Shown here piece by piece: positions 18,980 to 27,753 of a stretch of 64,000 nucleotides of DNA. The stretch lies in assembly GCF_014641555.1 (NCBI RefSeq), contig NZ_BMHY01000011.1, forward strand, positions 6,711 through 70,710, in the 5' to 3' direction. A program made the translations under genes and the position numbers. The stretch comes from Paenibacillus radicis (ex Gao et al. 2016) (GTDB lineage Bacteria > Bacillota > Bacilli > Paenibacillales > Paenibacillaceae). Position 1 is the stretch's first letter; each line of letters opens with the position of its first letter. The notes beneath the pieces are model-generated. The model was not told the DNA's origin. It worked only from the letters and a program-made list of their open reading frames with translations, and did no database searches.

Positions 18980-19408
18980 TTATTGCATTCATTTCCTTTC
19001 TGTAATCGCAATAGATATTGATTTTATTGGATATTATGGGTCAACATGTTTAAGGCATTCAGCATGTACTAGGACGTAGTTCATACTAGCGGTCATAGGC
19101 GTTTAGGTCATTCGAGACATTCCGCTATGAATATCGTCGGAAGAAGCAAGGGAAAAAGTAATAGTTTGTTGTAAAAAGAGGTCTTTTGGTCTAGTAATGA
19201 CTTAAAAATGAGAAAAAAGGAGCAGTTTCAAATTATTGACAAGGAAATATATAACTGTTTAAGATTATCCGTGTACTGATAAATATTTGTAAGTTTATGT
19301 ATTTTAATTTTGCATTCATAGAAAGGAGGGGCGTGCGATTGCATCCGTTAAGGCGACTTTAGGTCTCTGTTCTCAGAAGCCTTGCGATGCAGCTTGCCGC
19401 CATGCCGA
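18980..19408. other. Divergent control region upstream of the sheath operon
   Basis: About 430 bases separate the VWA gene (-) from the sheath gene (+). The left half is AT-rich with no gene. The right half carries a plausible promoter, then a strong Shine-Dalgarno site (GAAAGGAGGGG at 19321-19331) that is not next to the sheath start, and a potential stem-loop at 19341-19390. Confidence 0.6.
19236..19265 (+). promoter_or_regulatory. Candidate sigma-A promoter for the sheath operon
   Basis: TTGACA at 19236-19241 and TAAGAT at 19260-19265 are 18 bases apart in AT-rich DNA, about 145 bases before the likely sheath ATG. The -35 is perfect; the -10 is moderate. Confidence 0.5.
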
Positions 19409-21577
19409 ATGGACATTATTAACCAGACGAACCGCACGATTCTGTTCGAGGAGATCAATCCGGAGAAGCTCGATTTGATCACGCTCGTAGGAGACGTGAA
19501 AGGAATCGACAGCTTAAGCGATGACAAAATCAAAGAAATCAACAAACAATTGCTAGTCCGCAGCTTTGACGAATTCCTCGACAAATTTTCGCCAAGCGTA
19601 TATTCGTTTTTTAACGCCGCGAATCAAAAGGTCGTATATGCACTGAAAAGGCCGGAAGGCCTTGAGGAGAATGCCGTTTCGGAAATCAAGATCGATCAGC
19701 ACAATGATTTCTTGAAAATGCTGTTTACCCTCATCGATACGAAAAGAAGTCAAGGCATCTCTAATGTCGATTTCAAATTCGAGCATTTGCTGGACATGAT
19801 CTCACCGAAGAAAGTGATGGACGATATCCGCCAAGTGCGTAAGGAAATTCATTACTTGTACAGCCAGTATGAGAAGCTCGACGAGGGCGATCCTAAGAAG
19901 CTGGATATGGGGGACAAGCTGAACGTATTGTTCGAAGAGGCAAGCAAAAACTATAACAACGTAATGGCGATGCTGCCGCTTGCGATCGAAGACATTAAGA
20001 CGAGACTGCTGCTTGGCGGCTCCCAGGAAGAGAATCAGGCGGAAGCCATTCAAATCGGGATGCTGACGATCGGCGAGAGCGGCGAGCTCAAAATCATCGA
20101 AGCGCCGAAGAGCGACAGCACGGAATTGATGCTGCTTGACGATCAAGCAGGCAGCGGGCTGCCGGAAGTGTTCGCCGACGATTACGGCTCGATCACGGAT
20201 ACCCCTTCTGCCTACGTAAAAGATCTCGTTGTACGCACGTTCTCGCCGCTGCCAGCGGTACAGAGCGATGTCGACACCTCGACGGAAGTAAGCAATTACA
20301 ACACGTACCTCGAGTTCTATAAGAATGCGAAGGACGATTTCGTCAAAACGGTAAAGCCGCTCGTGGAAAAAATATTGGGCGTCAAAATGTTCTTTGACCA
20401 ATACGCGAGTAAAAACAAAGGCATGTCGCCAACGCTGCTCATTACGAACAGTAAGCTGGATATGACCGTTAAGAGCGGCAATATTCCGCGCCTGGAGACT
20501 TATCTGAATACGGTCAACTCGAAAAATGACTTTGCCGATACGATCTGGTACGGCATCGTGCCATCGGTTGAGCTGGAGACGGCGGGCAAAGTGAAAGTTT
20601 CCCGCGAGCGCTTCAGAGGCAACGAGAAGCAAGTGAAGGAAGACGGCAACAGCATGGAGTCGCTTTCGATGCTGCTGCAGGTTGTCAGCGAGTACAAGGT
20701 GCAGGTATTCTTCAGCTTCGAATCCGGCGAGGAGACGACGTTCAGCAGTATCGCGACGGCGGGTATCGACAAGTATGTTGATAAATGCTCCGTTCTCGTC
20801 CGCAAAGGCTTCAGCGAGTTTGCCATCCCTTGTGTACCTAACTTCACGATTATTCCGAAGGACAAGTCGGGCGTCGTCATCGACAGCCGGATGCTGCAGA
20901 CCGAACACGGCGTGCAGCTGTCTCAGGAGAAGGAAGATATTTTGAAGCTGTGGATCGAAGGCGTTTATGTCGGAGCCTCGTATGTAGCGGCGGGTATCGT
21001 AGCGGCTTATCAATGTCCGGAATATTTGCGGGAGCAGTTCAAGACAGTCAGTAAAGATTATCCGGGCGTACGCTTCGATATTGAAGCGGGCGACAACGGC
21101 CTGCGCGTCGTAACCTCGATGGCGAAGGAAATTTCCGGCTTTACGAACAACATCAAAGATTCTATCAACCGTAAAAACTTTGGCTTCGTCTTCTCCTCGG
21201 AGAATGCTCAGCTGCAGGACAAAGACATTCGTCGAATCACGGTGTATAAGGCAAGAAGTCTGGCGATGTCGGAGGATGGCTTCGACTCCATCTACAAGAC
21301 GCTGGTCAGCACGTATATCGAGCGTATTCTTCGCTTCCAGACGGGCGACTTCAAGCATGAGAACATCGTGAAGTTCTTCAGCAACAATCCGAGCAGCCAG
21401 AAGAGCAAGTGGCTTGGCGCGCGCGGATATATCAACTCCGTCATTCAAGACGGCGACGATATGAGCTACATCATCGATGAGAAGAGCAATATGTGCCATA
21501 TCGACCTCGTATTCAACGGCAACGTGAAAAATCTCGAGGTCATGATTACCAAAGGAACAACGCCGGTTAAGGCGTAG
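19409..21577 (+). CDS. Putative fused contractile sheath protein
   Basis: This 722-residue soluble acidic protein is followed by an Hcp-like tube gene, the arrangement of TssB-TssC-Hcp and of phage sheath-tube pairs. Its C-terminal 120 residues resemble sheath C-termini: a helix (IYKTLVSTYIERIL) and then a short final beta strand (KNLEVMITKGTTP) of the sort used for subunit handshakes. An N-terminal segment of about 200 residues could correspond to TssB. Identity as a sheath is inferred; no family match was computed. The ATG at 19409 gives MDIINQTNRTILF but lacks a nearby Shine-Dalgarno site; TTG at 19382 is in frame. Confidence 0.65.
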   Translation: MDIINQTNRTILFEEINPEKLDLITLVGDVKGIDSLSDDKIKEINKQLLVRSFDEFLDKFSPSVYSFFNAANQKVVYALKRPEGLEENAVSEIKIDQHNDFLKMLFTLIDTKRSQGISNVDFKFEHLLDMISPKKVMDDIRQVRKEIHYLYSQYEKLDEGDPKKLDMGDKLNVLFEEASKNYNNVMAMLPLAIEDIKTRLLLGGSQEENQAEAIQIGMLTIGESGELKIIEAPKSDSTELMLLDDQAGSGLPEVFADDYGSITDTPSAYVKDLVVRTFSPLPAVQSDVDTSTEVSNYNTYLEFYKNAKDDFVKTVKPLVEKILGVKMFFDQYASKNKGMSPTLLITNSKLDMTVKSGNIPRLETYLNTVNSKNDFADTIWYGIVPSVELETAGKVKVSRERFRGNEKQVKEDGNSMESLSMLLQVVSEYKVQVFFSFESGEETTFSSIATAGIDKYVDKCSVLVRKGFSEFAIPCVPNFTIIPKDKSGVVIDSRMLQTEHGVQLSQEKEDILKLWIEGVYVGASYVAAGIVAAYQCPEYLREQFKTVSKDYPGVRFDIEAGDNGLRVVTSMAKEISGFTNNIKDSINRKNFGFVFSSENAQLQDKDIRRITVYKARSLAMSEDGFDSIYKTLVSTYIERILRFQTGDFKHENIVKFFSNNPSSQKSKWLGARGYINSVIQDGDDMSYIIDEKSNMCHIDLVFNGNVKNLEVMITKGTTPVKA

Positions 21578-21693
21578 TCCAGGCAATAACCCATTCCGGG
21601 TGTTAAAGGTTTAAGCTCCATCCGGGGCTTGCCTTTCAACATATATAATTCACACAGCCATTGGCTGAAACAAATTCGAGGAGGCAATTATTC

Positions 21694-22119
21694 ATGGGAT
21701 TCAGATTGAAAGTAGAAGGCGCAGAAACAATCGAGCTGGGATTGGACAATATTCAAAAGGTTAAGTACGACACGGATACGCCGGATGATTCCAACGCGCG
21801 TTCCACAGACGTTGGCGCTACGCTGCTCTTGAGCGGCAAAATTATTACAGCTACGGACGGCGACAGCGCTGACGACACGCTGAAGCTTGCGACTTGGTCG
21901 CTTGTACCAGCTGAGAAAGCTGATGCTTACCGTAAAGTGACGCTGGAAGTTATCGCAGCTGATCAAGTGGTGCGCAAAGTGTACTTCCCGAACGCCTTCG
22001 TGGTGGATTACACCGAAGAGTTCGGCGATACGGAAGGCGTCGGCACGTTCAGCCTGTACATCAAGCAGAAGAAAGACAAAACCGAGTTTACGAAAATCGA
22101 AGGCGGCTACTCCGTTTAA
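21694..22119 (+). CDS. Hcp/phage-tube-like inner tube protein
   Basis: This 141-residue, all-beta protein fits the Hcp/tail-tube fold: MGFRLKVEGAETIELG at the start, a loop rich in D, T and S, then paired strands KVYFPNAFVVDYTEEFG and GTFSLYIKQKK at the end. T6SS Hcp and eCIS tube proteins have the same length and directly follow the sheath. The ATG at 21694 is 8 bases after GAGGAGG; the frame opens earlier at 21661 but that start lacks a site. A strong hairpin follows, which could keep tube and sheath output above the rest of the operon. Confidence 0.75.
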   Translation: MGFRLKVEGAETIELGLDNIQKVKYDTDTPDDSNARSTDVGATLLLSGKIITATDGDSADDTLKLATWSLVPAEKADAYRKVTLEVIAADQVVRKVYFPNAFVVDYTEEFGDTEGVGTFSLYIKQKKDKTEFTKIEGGYSV

Positions 22120-22143
22120 CCGTTGACAGCCAACGAATGAATG

Positions 22144-22173
22144 GACGGAGTGCCTTGCAAAAGGCACTCCGTC
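22144..22173 (+). terminator. Hairpin terminator/attenuator after the tube gene
   Basis: GACGGAGTGCCTT-GCAA-AAGGCACTCCGTC is a perfect 13-base stem followed by a mixed TGTTATATTT tract. Partial termination here would favour high expression of sheath and tube. Confidence 0.75.
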
Positions 22174-22215
22174 TGTTATATTTACCAATCCAACGTAAAG
22201 AGTTGATTTCAAGCG

Positions 22216-22662
22216 ATGGCTACTTATTACGATCTATTGGAGATTCCGCGGCAAGCGACGCCGGATCAGATAAAGCAAGCTTACCGGAAGCTCGCCAAGC
22301 GGCATCATCCCGATGCAAACGGCGGCAGCCGAGAGGCGGAGAAACGATTTAAAGAAGTGCAGGAAGCCTATGAAACGCTGGGCGATCCGGGCAAAAGAAG
22401 CGCTTATGACGAGCAGCTGTCTGCCGGAACCCATCGGGCGTCAGGAGGTGGACCGCAAAAGACGGGAAGAACGGCCGATGCTGGAGCAGGTGCAGGCAAC
22501 AAGGCTGGGGCGGACTTCGATATCAATCAAATGTCGCAGCAGTTCGAGCAGTTTTTCGGTTTCCATCCGAAGAACAAAGCGGACGGAATCGGCAAACCGC
22601 TGAACAAGAAGAGCAATCCGCTGGATACGACCGATTTGTTCAATCGTTTTTTCGGCAAATAA
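22216..22662 (+). CDS. J-domain (DnaJ-like) co-chaperone
   Basis: The N-terminal 70 residues are a J-domain with the HPD motif (KRHHPDANG) and FKEVQEAYETLGDPGKR. The rest, about 80 residues, is a Gly/Ala-rich linker and a short C-terminal segment with repeated phenylalanines (FEQFFGFHPK, LFNRFFGK). It lacks the zinc-finger and substrate domains of DnaJ, so it is a dedicated co-chaperone. An Hsp70-like ATPase is encoded 6 kb downstream in the same strand, its possible partner. Confidence 0.88.
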   Translation: MATYYDLLEIPRQATPDQIKQAYRKLAKRHHPDANGGSREAEKRFKEVQEAYETLGDPGKRSAYDEQLSAGTHRASGGGPQKTGRTADAGAGAGNKAGADFDINQMSQQFEQFFGFHPKNKADGIGKPLNKKSNPLDTTDLFNRFFGK

Positions 22663-22677
22663 GGAGTGAACTATGGG

Positions 22678-23253
22678 ATGACGGCGCAGGCAACGACGGC
22701 GGATAAAGGTCATGACCGGGGCGGCAAATCGAAAGGGATCATTATTATCGACATCCTTATTCTGATAACTGCGATAGAGGCACTATATTACGCTTTTTTT
22801 ATTAATACAGACGAGCAGGTCATGTGGGCGGCTGCTATTGCCGCATTAACGGCGCTGCTTATCTTTTTGGGAATCAAGCTAAGCAAGAGGAACGGAATGA
22901 AGCGCAAGACAGAACCCATAGCAAAGCTCGTGCTGCTGGACGAAGAGGGCGAGCGAATGAAGGAATGGTACATAAACGGGGAAACTTCCTTGCTGATCGG
23001 CAAAAGCTCAGGCCGCAGCGAGGTTGACATAGACTTATCCGATGCGGAGTACGCATCGATTATCAGTCCCCAGCATGCGGTGCTGAACTATGCGCAGGGC
23101 GCCTGGTATGTCGAGGATCTTGATTCTCGCAACGGCGTCGGCCTGAGAAAGTTCAATCGCAGCGCGGTCACAAGGCTGGACAACGAGCAGCCGTACAGGC
23201 TGGACGCGGGGGATTTGCTCCTGATCGCGAACACAAGATTGCTGGTGAAATAA
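22678..23253 (+). CDS. Membrane-anchored FHA-domain protein
   Basis: This protein of about 191 residues has two N-terminal membrane helices (around residues 20-42 and 48-68) and a cytosolic FHA domain at about 95-190. FHA signatures are LIGKSSGRSEVDI, SPQHAVL and DLDSRNGVGL. FHA domains bind phospho-threonine, so it probably docks a phosphorylated partner at the membrane. The ATG at 22678 follows AAGGAG by 11 bases; a GTG at 22666 overlaps that site. Four bases link it to the J-domain gene. Confidence 0.88.
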   Translation: MTAQATTADKGHDRGGKSKGIIIIDILILITAIEALYYAFFINTDEQVMWAAAIAALTALLIFLGIKLSKRNGMKRKTEPIAKLVLLDEEGERMKEWYINGETSLLIGKSSGRSEVDIDLSDAEYASIISPQHAVLNYAQGAWYVEDLDSRNGVGLRKFNRSAVTRLDNEQPYRLDAGDLLLIANTRLLVK

Positions 23254-23323
23254 TAACGATGAATTTGCCGCGGATCGCCGCTTGAAAGGCGATGACGCTC
23301 AAATAGATGGAGGATCGATCACG

Positions 23324-23851
23324 ATGAGTTTGACGAGATGCCCAAACGGCCACATGTTCAGTACGCGAAAGCATGGCAACGTTTGCCCTTATTGCAGCTC
23401 CAGCGTTGAATTCCAGGGGGCAAAAGGCGGAGAGAAGAGACCGGTGCAGCAGGTGGAAGAGGATGAGAAAACGATGCCGTATATGGGCGAAGTGAAGGGG
23501 ATCGATCCGGTTACCGGATGGCTCGTCTGTATCGAGGGTCCTCAGCTTGGCCAAGATTACCGCATTATGGCGGAGAAAAACTTTATCGGCCGCTCTGAGG
23601 AAATGCATATCCGCATAATTGGCGACAATTCCGTCTCCAGGCGCAATCATGCCGTTATCGTCTACGATCCGAAGAAACGGAATTTCTATCTGCTGCCTGG
23701 CGATGCTTCGGGGCTTGCATACCATAACAATGAAGCGGTCTATTCCCCTGTCGAGCTGACCGCTTACGACGTTGTGCAGCTGGGAAGGAGCAAGTTTATA
23801 TTCATTCCGCTCTGCGGCACGCACTTTGAATGGGAAGACAGCGGGGCTTAA
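23324..23851 (+). CDS. Zinc-ribbon plus FHA-domain protein
   Basis: This 175-residue protein begins with a small zinc ribbon (CPNGH ... CPYC, residues 6-26). An FHA domain follows at about 75-170, with NFIGRSEEM, SVSRRNHAVIVY and a GD-type end. It has no membrane segment. The ATG follows GGAGG by 8-9 bases. Together with the membrane FHA protein, the kinase and the phosphatase, it completes a writer-reader-eraser set like PpkA-Fha-PppA in type VI systems. Confidence 0.87.
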   Translation: MSLTRCPNGHMFSTRKHGNVCPYCSSSVEFQGAKGGEKRPVQQVEEDEKTMPYMGEVKGIDPVTGWLVCIEGPQLGQDYRIMAEKNFIGRSEEMHIRIIGDNSVSRRNHAVIVYDPKKRNFYLLPGDASGLAYHNNEAVYSPVELTAYDVVQLGRSKFIFIPLCGTHFEWEDSGA

Positions 23852-23855
23852 CGGG

Positions 23856-24722
23856 ATGATGCTTATGCAGATTGTCCAACTTCCTCCGCTTGTCATTCTG
23901 CTCGCTTTTATCCTTGTTATTGTCGTTCTGTTGTTGATTCGCCGGCGTTTGGCGGCCAGGGGAGGCCCCGTCGTCCGGCAACAACCGCCTGCCGTGCAGA
24001 TCGGTAACGGTCAGACAATTGGCGCACGGGAGGAGCAGGATGATTATTTCGCAACAGCGGAGACACCGGCAGGAACGATAGCCGTGCTAGCAGACGGCAT
24101 TAGCGGACTGGCAAACGGCAGAATGGCAAGTACAACCGCCGTATCGACGTTCATCAGGCAGTTCATGAACGTGAATAGCGAGCGGGAAATCGCGCCTTTT
24201 CTGAGTCAAGCTGCACGACAGGCGAATGGCGATATATTGCGCCAGCTTAGCGGCTCGAACGGCGGGACAACCGCCGTCGCCGCCATCATCTGCGGCGACG
24301 CTCTTCATTGGGGAGCGGTCGGCGACAGCGTCATTATCATCTACCGGAAAGGTGAATTCATCCCGGTGAACCGAAAGCATATATTAGCGACGGTGCTGGA
24401 GGAACGCTGCCTTTCAGGTGAAATAACAGCGGATCAGGCGCGGGGCAACCCGATGCGCAAACGGCTTATCAATTACTTGGGCTATGAAAGCTTCGAGAGT
24501 ATGGATATTTGCGAGGAGCCGTTCCGCTTGAAGCCAAAGGATAAAATATTGCTTTGCAGCGACGGGCTTTACAACGGCCTGACAGAAATTGAGATGGATG
24601 AGGTTCTTGGCAAGGGAATGCCGCCGTATGAAGCCGCGGAGCAGCTGATCGAAGCTATTGAACGGAAAAGACTGAAGAATCAGGACAATGCGACGATTGT
24701 TATTTTGGAGCCGGCTTTGTAA
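23856..24722 (+). CDS. Membrane-tethered PP2C-type protein phosphatase
   Basis: This protein of about 288 residues has one N-terminal membrane helix (about 8-26), then a PP2C phosphatase domain. Metal ligands look intact: ADGISGL, VGDSVIIIY, CSDGLYNG and NQDNATIVIL. It should therefore be active, unlike the next gene. It starts a few bases after the FHA gene stop, so the two are co-translated. It would be the eraser for phospho-threonine marks at the membrane. Confidence 0.88.
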   Translation: MMLMQIVQLPPLVILLAFILVIVVLLLIRRRLAARGGPVVRQQPPAVQIGNGQTIGAREEQDDYFATAETPAGTIAVLADGISGLANGRMASTTAVSTFIRQFMNVNSEREIAPFLSQAARQANGDILRQLSGSNGGTTAVAAIICGDALHWGAVGDSVIIIYRKGEFIPVNRKHILATVLEERCLSGEITADQARGNPMRKRLINYLGYESFESMDICEEPFRLKPKDKILLCSDGLYNGLTEIEMDEVLGKGMPPYEAAEQLIEAIERKRLKNQDNATIVILEPAL

Positions 24723-24772
24723 CGGTATGAAGATCAGCCAAGCGAGGAACGGCATGTAAGCGGAGGTCAACG

Positions 24773-26428
24773 ATGAGAAAGGACAACAGCAACTTTAAGA
24801 CAGAATTTCTGTCCGAAGCAGGCAATTTTATGGAGAACAGAGATTACTTCGCTTACGTCGAGCTGGACGATATGGCCTGCTGGGTCGCTGTGGACGGCTG
24901 CGATACGGACACAGAGGTCAACAGTGCGGAGATGGCTGTGCAGTGCGTGCTGGAGAACTTTTCCGAGCAGCCGACAATGTCCCGCAGGAAGCTGAGAGAG
25001 TATGTGCTTGAGGCGCATGAATGGCTGCGGTATGAGAGCCGCCGCGTTCGGCTTAAGGCGAGCATCATCGTCGTTGTGACGGATTATACCCGCACTGTAT
25101 GGGCAGTTGCGGGCAATGCGAGACTGTATCACTTTCGCGGGGGACGGCTGCTGGCCAGAAGCAAAGATACTTCGCTGGCGCAGACGATGGCTGACAGAGG
25201 GAATTTATCGGAATCCGCAATTGACCGTCATGAAGAGCGGCATAACCTGCTGCAATACTTGGGCAACCCCGAGGGGTGCGAGCCATTCCTATCCAAGAAG
25301 ACGCCGCTTCACGATGGAGATGTGCTGCTGCTTGCTACACAGGGGCTTTGGGAGGGTGTTGACGTTCCGGAAATGCTCGACGCCCTTGAGGAAGCGCAAG
25401 AACCGTCCCAATTGGTCGATTTGCTGGAGGATGTACTGCTTAGCAAGCAGCGGGCGTCGATCGGCAACTATACAGTGGCTGCTGTCTACGCGGACAAGGT
25501 GTATAAGGAAGACAAGAAAAAACGGAGCAAGTGGATTAAACGGATTGCGATCGCGATGATCCCGGTCCTTATCGCAGGCGGTATGGCGATTTACTTCAAA
25601 GGACGCGCCGCTGCAAGGGTCGCGGAGAGCGTCGTCAATATGCAGGAATACGGAAGCAATGGAGATACCTATGTCGAGGAGCAGAATTACGCGCAGGCGA
25701 TGAAGTCGTATAGCGAAGCGCGTAATGAAGCGAAGAAGATTAAAGATAAACTGCATGTTGCATTGTATGGAAAAAGCTACAAAAAAGCCGAGCTGATTGT
25801 GGCGGGTGACGACTTTCTGCGCGACGGCAAGTACGATAAGGCGCTCACGCAATATAAGAAGGCGAAGGAAGAGACGAAGGGCGATGACAAGTATGATCCC
25901 AAGCAGCTGGATCAAAGAATCGCCAGTATCGATGAATATATTCGGATCGGGGAAACGGTGCAGAAGGCGGATTTGCAGGCCGAGTCGCGTGATTACCAAG
26001 CGGCCCTTTTGCTCTACAGGGACGCTCATAAGGCTGCGCTTAATGTCTCCTATTCCGGGGTGAAGGACATTAAGACGAAGCTGGACGATATGGAAGCAAA
26101 GATTGCGGAGCTGGAGAAGGAGCAGAAGAAGCTGCAGGCTGAAAGTCTGGAGAAGCAAGGCAACCGGAATCTGGCAGCGGGGAAATATGCAGCTGCCATC
26201 GATGCTTTTTCCCAGTCGCAGGCGGTGTATCAGGAGATCGGGATGCTGGAGTCTGTGCTTAAGCTGGAGAGGAGCATTACCAAGGCGGAAGACAAGCTGA
26301 ATCCGATTCCTCCGGCAAGCGCTGCCGGGGCAGGCGGCTCCGGGCAGGAAAGTTCGAATGGTGATTTGCCGGCTTCTGTCAATGACAGCGGCAATACAGA
26401 GAAGAACGAATCTGCAAGCAATGGCTGA
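24773..26428 (+). CDS. PP2C-like pseudophosphatase with membrane helix and TPR-like region
   Basis: Residues 1-245 keep the PP2C fold pattern but have lost several metal-binding residues. Only D41-G42 remains; GDSR is GNAR (N115), CSDGL is ATQGL (Q190) and DDN is IGN (G231). A membrane helix lies at about 257-276. Beyond it, residues 280-510 are alpha-helical repeats with TPR-like alternation (SYSEARNEAKK, QYKKAKEE, ALLLYRDAHK, AIDAFSQS), probably outside the cell, then a Ser/Gly-rich tail. It is more likely a sensor or scaffold than an enzyme. Confidence 0.82.
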   Translation: MRKDNSNFKTEFLSEAGNFMENRDYFAYVELDDMACWVAVDGCDTDTEVNSAEMAVQCVLENFSEQPTMSRRKLREYVLEAHEWLRYESRRVRLKASIIVVVTDYTRTVWAVAGNARLYHFRGGRLLARSKDTSLAQTMADRGNLSESAIDRHEERHNLLQYLGNPEGCEPFLSKKTPLHDGDVLLLATQGLWEGVDVPEMLDALEEAQEPSQLVDLLEDVLLSKQRASIGNYTVAAVYADKVYKEDKKKRSKWIKRIAIAMIPVLIAGGMAIYFKGRAAARVAESVVNMQEYGSNGDTYVEEQNYAQAMKSYSEARNEAKKIKDKLHVALYGKSYKKAELIVAGDDFLRDGKYDKALTQYKKAKEETKGDDKYDPKQLDQRIASIDEYIRIGETVQKADLQAESRDYQAALLLYRDAHKAALNVSYSGVKDIKTKLDDMEAKIAELEKEQKKLQAESLEKQGNRNLAAGKYAAAIDAFSQSQAVYQEIGMLESVLKLERSITKAEDKLNPIPPASAAGAGGSGQESSNGDLPASVNDSGNTEKNESASNG

Positions 26429-26460
26429 GGAACGGGCGAGAGAGGGGAAGACGGAAACGG

Positions 26461-27753
26461 ATGAAGGATATCGTAGCGGACCGGCTCAGCCGGATGGAAG
26501 ATTTGGAACAGCGCAAGCAATTGAAGCAGCTTATGAACGGGCTCTTCCTCGGGATGGTCGATTACCAGGAGAAGATGAACGCCGCGCTGGAGCGAAGGGT
26601 ATTCGAGGAGCTGGAGGACGGCGAGGACAAGCATGATATTTTTGTAACCGTGTGCGCTCGCGACGACTTTGATCCCATTCATGATTTCCTGTACCCGATG
26701 CTCCCTGAAGATGTGAAGCTGCCCTCCATTGCACTCAACCGGATTGTAGAGAGCTTAAGTCGAGGTGAAGAGACGAAGCTGTATACGTTGTTCATGCAAT
26801 GCGGCAATCCGGAGCTAAATGAGCTGCTGACTGGGAAACGGACATTCGGCGGCGTTCTGGAGACGACAGGCGGCCGTTACGCCATCGAAGCAAGAGTGGA
26901 GCGAAGCAGCCGGTATACGTCGCAGATCGAGCGTCTTTATGATGTTTTTCAGAAAAACGGGGTAGCTTGGAAGACAGTCAATCATCCGTATGCCTACAAG
27001 TTCATCGATGTCATACTGACCGGCAGCGACCGAATGCCGGCAGTAGCAGAGGAAGTGCTGGAGCTCAGCGTCGACTTGGAACAATACGAGCATTACAAGC
27101 GGACGGATATTATTCCGCTATGGAATATTGAGCAGCTTGAGCTGAAGAACAGCGGGTTTCCGGTGCCTGCAGCGGACCGAATCAACTTCGAGCATGTCAT
27201 GTCTCTGCGCAAGACCGGTTCCGAACATGGCTATCTCGTCGACGGGGATGAGGAAAATATCCGTTATATTAAACGCTCTGCCGAAGAGCTGACGATTGTC
27301 AGCCCGCAGGAGCGGTCGGGCGTGTGGAATGTATGGAAGCTGACGCAGCCGGTGCTGACACAGCAGGGCAAGCTGGAATACCCGCTCTATTCGAACCGCC
27401 GCAAGGATGGTTTTATTGGAAAATATGCACGTAAGCAAACGATGGTCGTACGTGCGACAGGCGAACTGATGCGAATCGTCCATTCCTTCGAAGCGGCCCA
27501 GTGGCTGGAGCTGGCGGAAGCGGCGGTGGACAGCGTTCCCTCAGGCGGAGCAAAAGGCCGGACGTATGGCATGAATCCGTTCATCAGCGACAATATCCGC
27601 TCGGAAGCGGGGAAGAAGCGGCTTAAGCTGACGTTCCGCCCGAGGGGCGGGCAAGACCAGCATGATTATATGCTGTGCGATCTGATGAGCTTTCTCGTGT
27701 CCGAGATCCAGATGTATTTTCCGGAATACAGATGCGAAGGGGAATGGGCTTGA
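26461..27753 (+). CDS. Unknown protein of the injection-system locus (baseplate candidate)
   Basis: This 430-residue soluble protein has no recognised domain. It mixes helical N-terminal sequence with a beta-rich centre and ends with an aromatic-rich helix (LCDLMSFLVSEIQMYFPEY). It lies 32 bases after the pseudophosphatase and overlaps the next gene (TTGA). Position between the tube genes and the spike genes makes a baseplate wedge role possible, comparable to TssF, but this is only inference. Confidence 0.75.
   Translation: MKDIVADRLSRMEDLEQRKQLKQLMNGLFLGMVDYQEKMNAALERRVFEELEDGEDKHDIFVTVCARDDFDPIHDFLYPMLPEDVKLPSIALNRIVESLSRGEETKLYTLFMQCGNPELNELLTGKRTFGGVLETTGGRYAIEARVERSSRYTSQIERLYDVFQKNGVAWKTVNHPYAYKFIDVILTGSDRMPAVAEEVLELSVDLEQYEHYKRTDIIPLWNIEQLELKNSGFPVPAADRINFEHVMSLRKTGSEHGYLVDGDEENIRYIKRSAEELTIVSPQERSGVWNVWKLTQPVLTQQGKLEYPLYSNRRKDGFIGKYARKQTMVVRATGELMRIVHSFEAAQWLELAEAAVDSVPSGGAKGRTYGMNPFISDNIRSEAGKKRLKLTFRPRGGQDQHDYMLCDLMSFLVSEIQMYFPEYRCEGEWA

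Noticed and set aside
19802..21586. 594-residue open frame opposite the sheath gene
   Set aside because: It is a high-GC third-position shadow: composition is Arg/Ala/His-rich and implausible, and the plus-strand gene has proper context.
24773..25510. Second active PP2C phosphatase
   Set aside because: Metal-binding aspartates in the later motifs are replaced, so activity is not expected.
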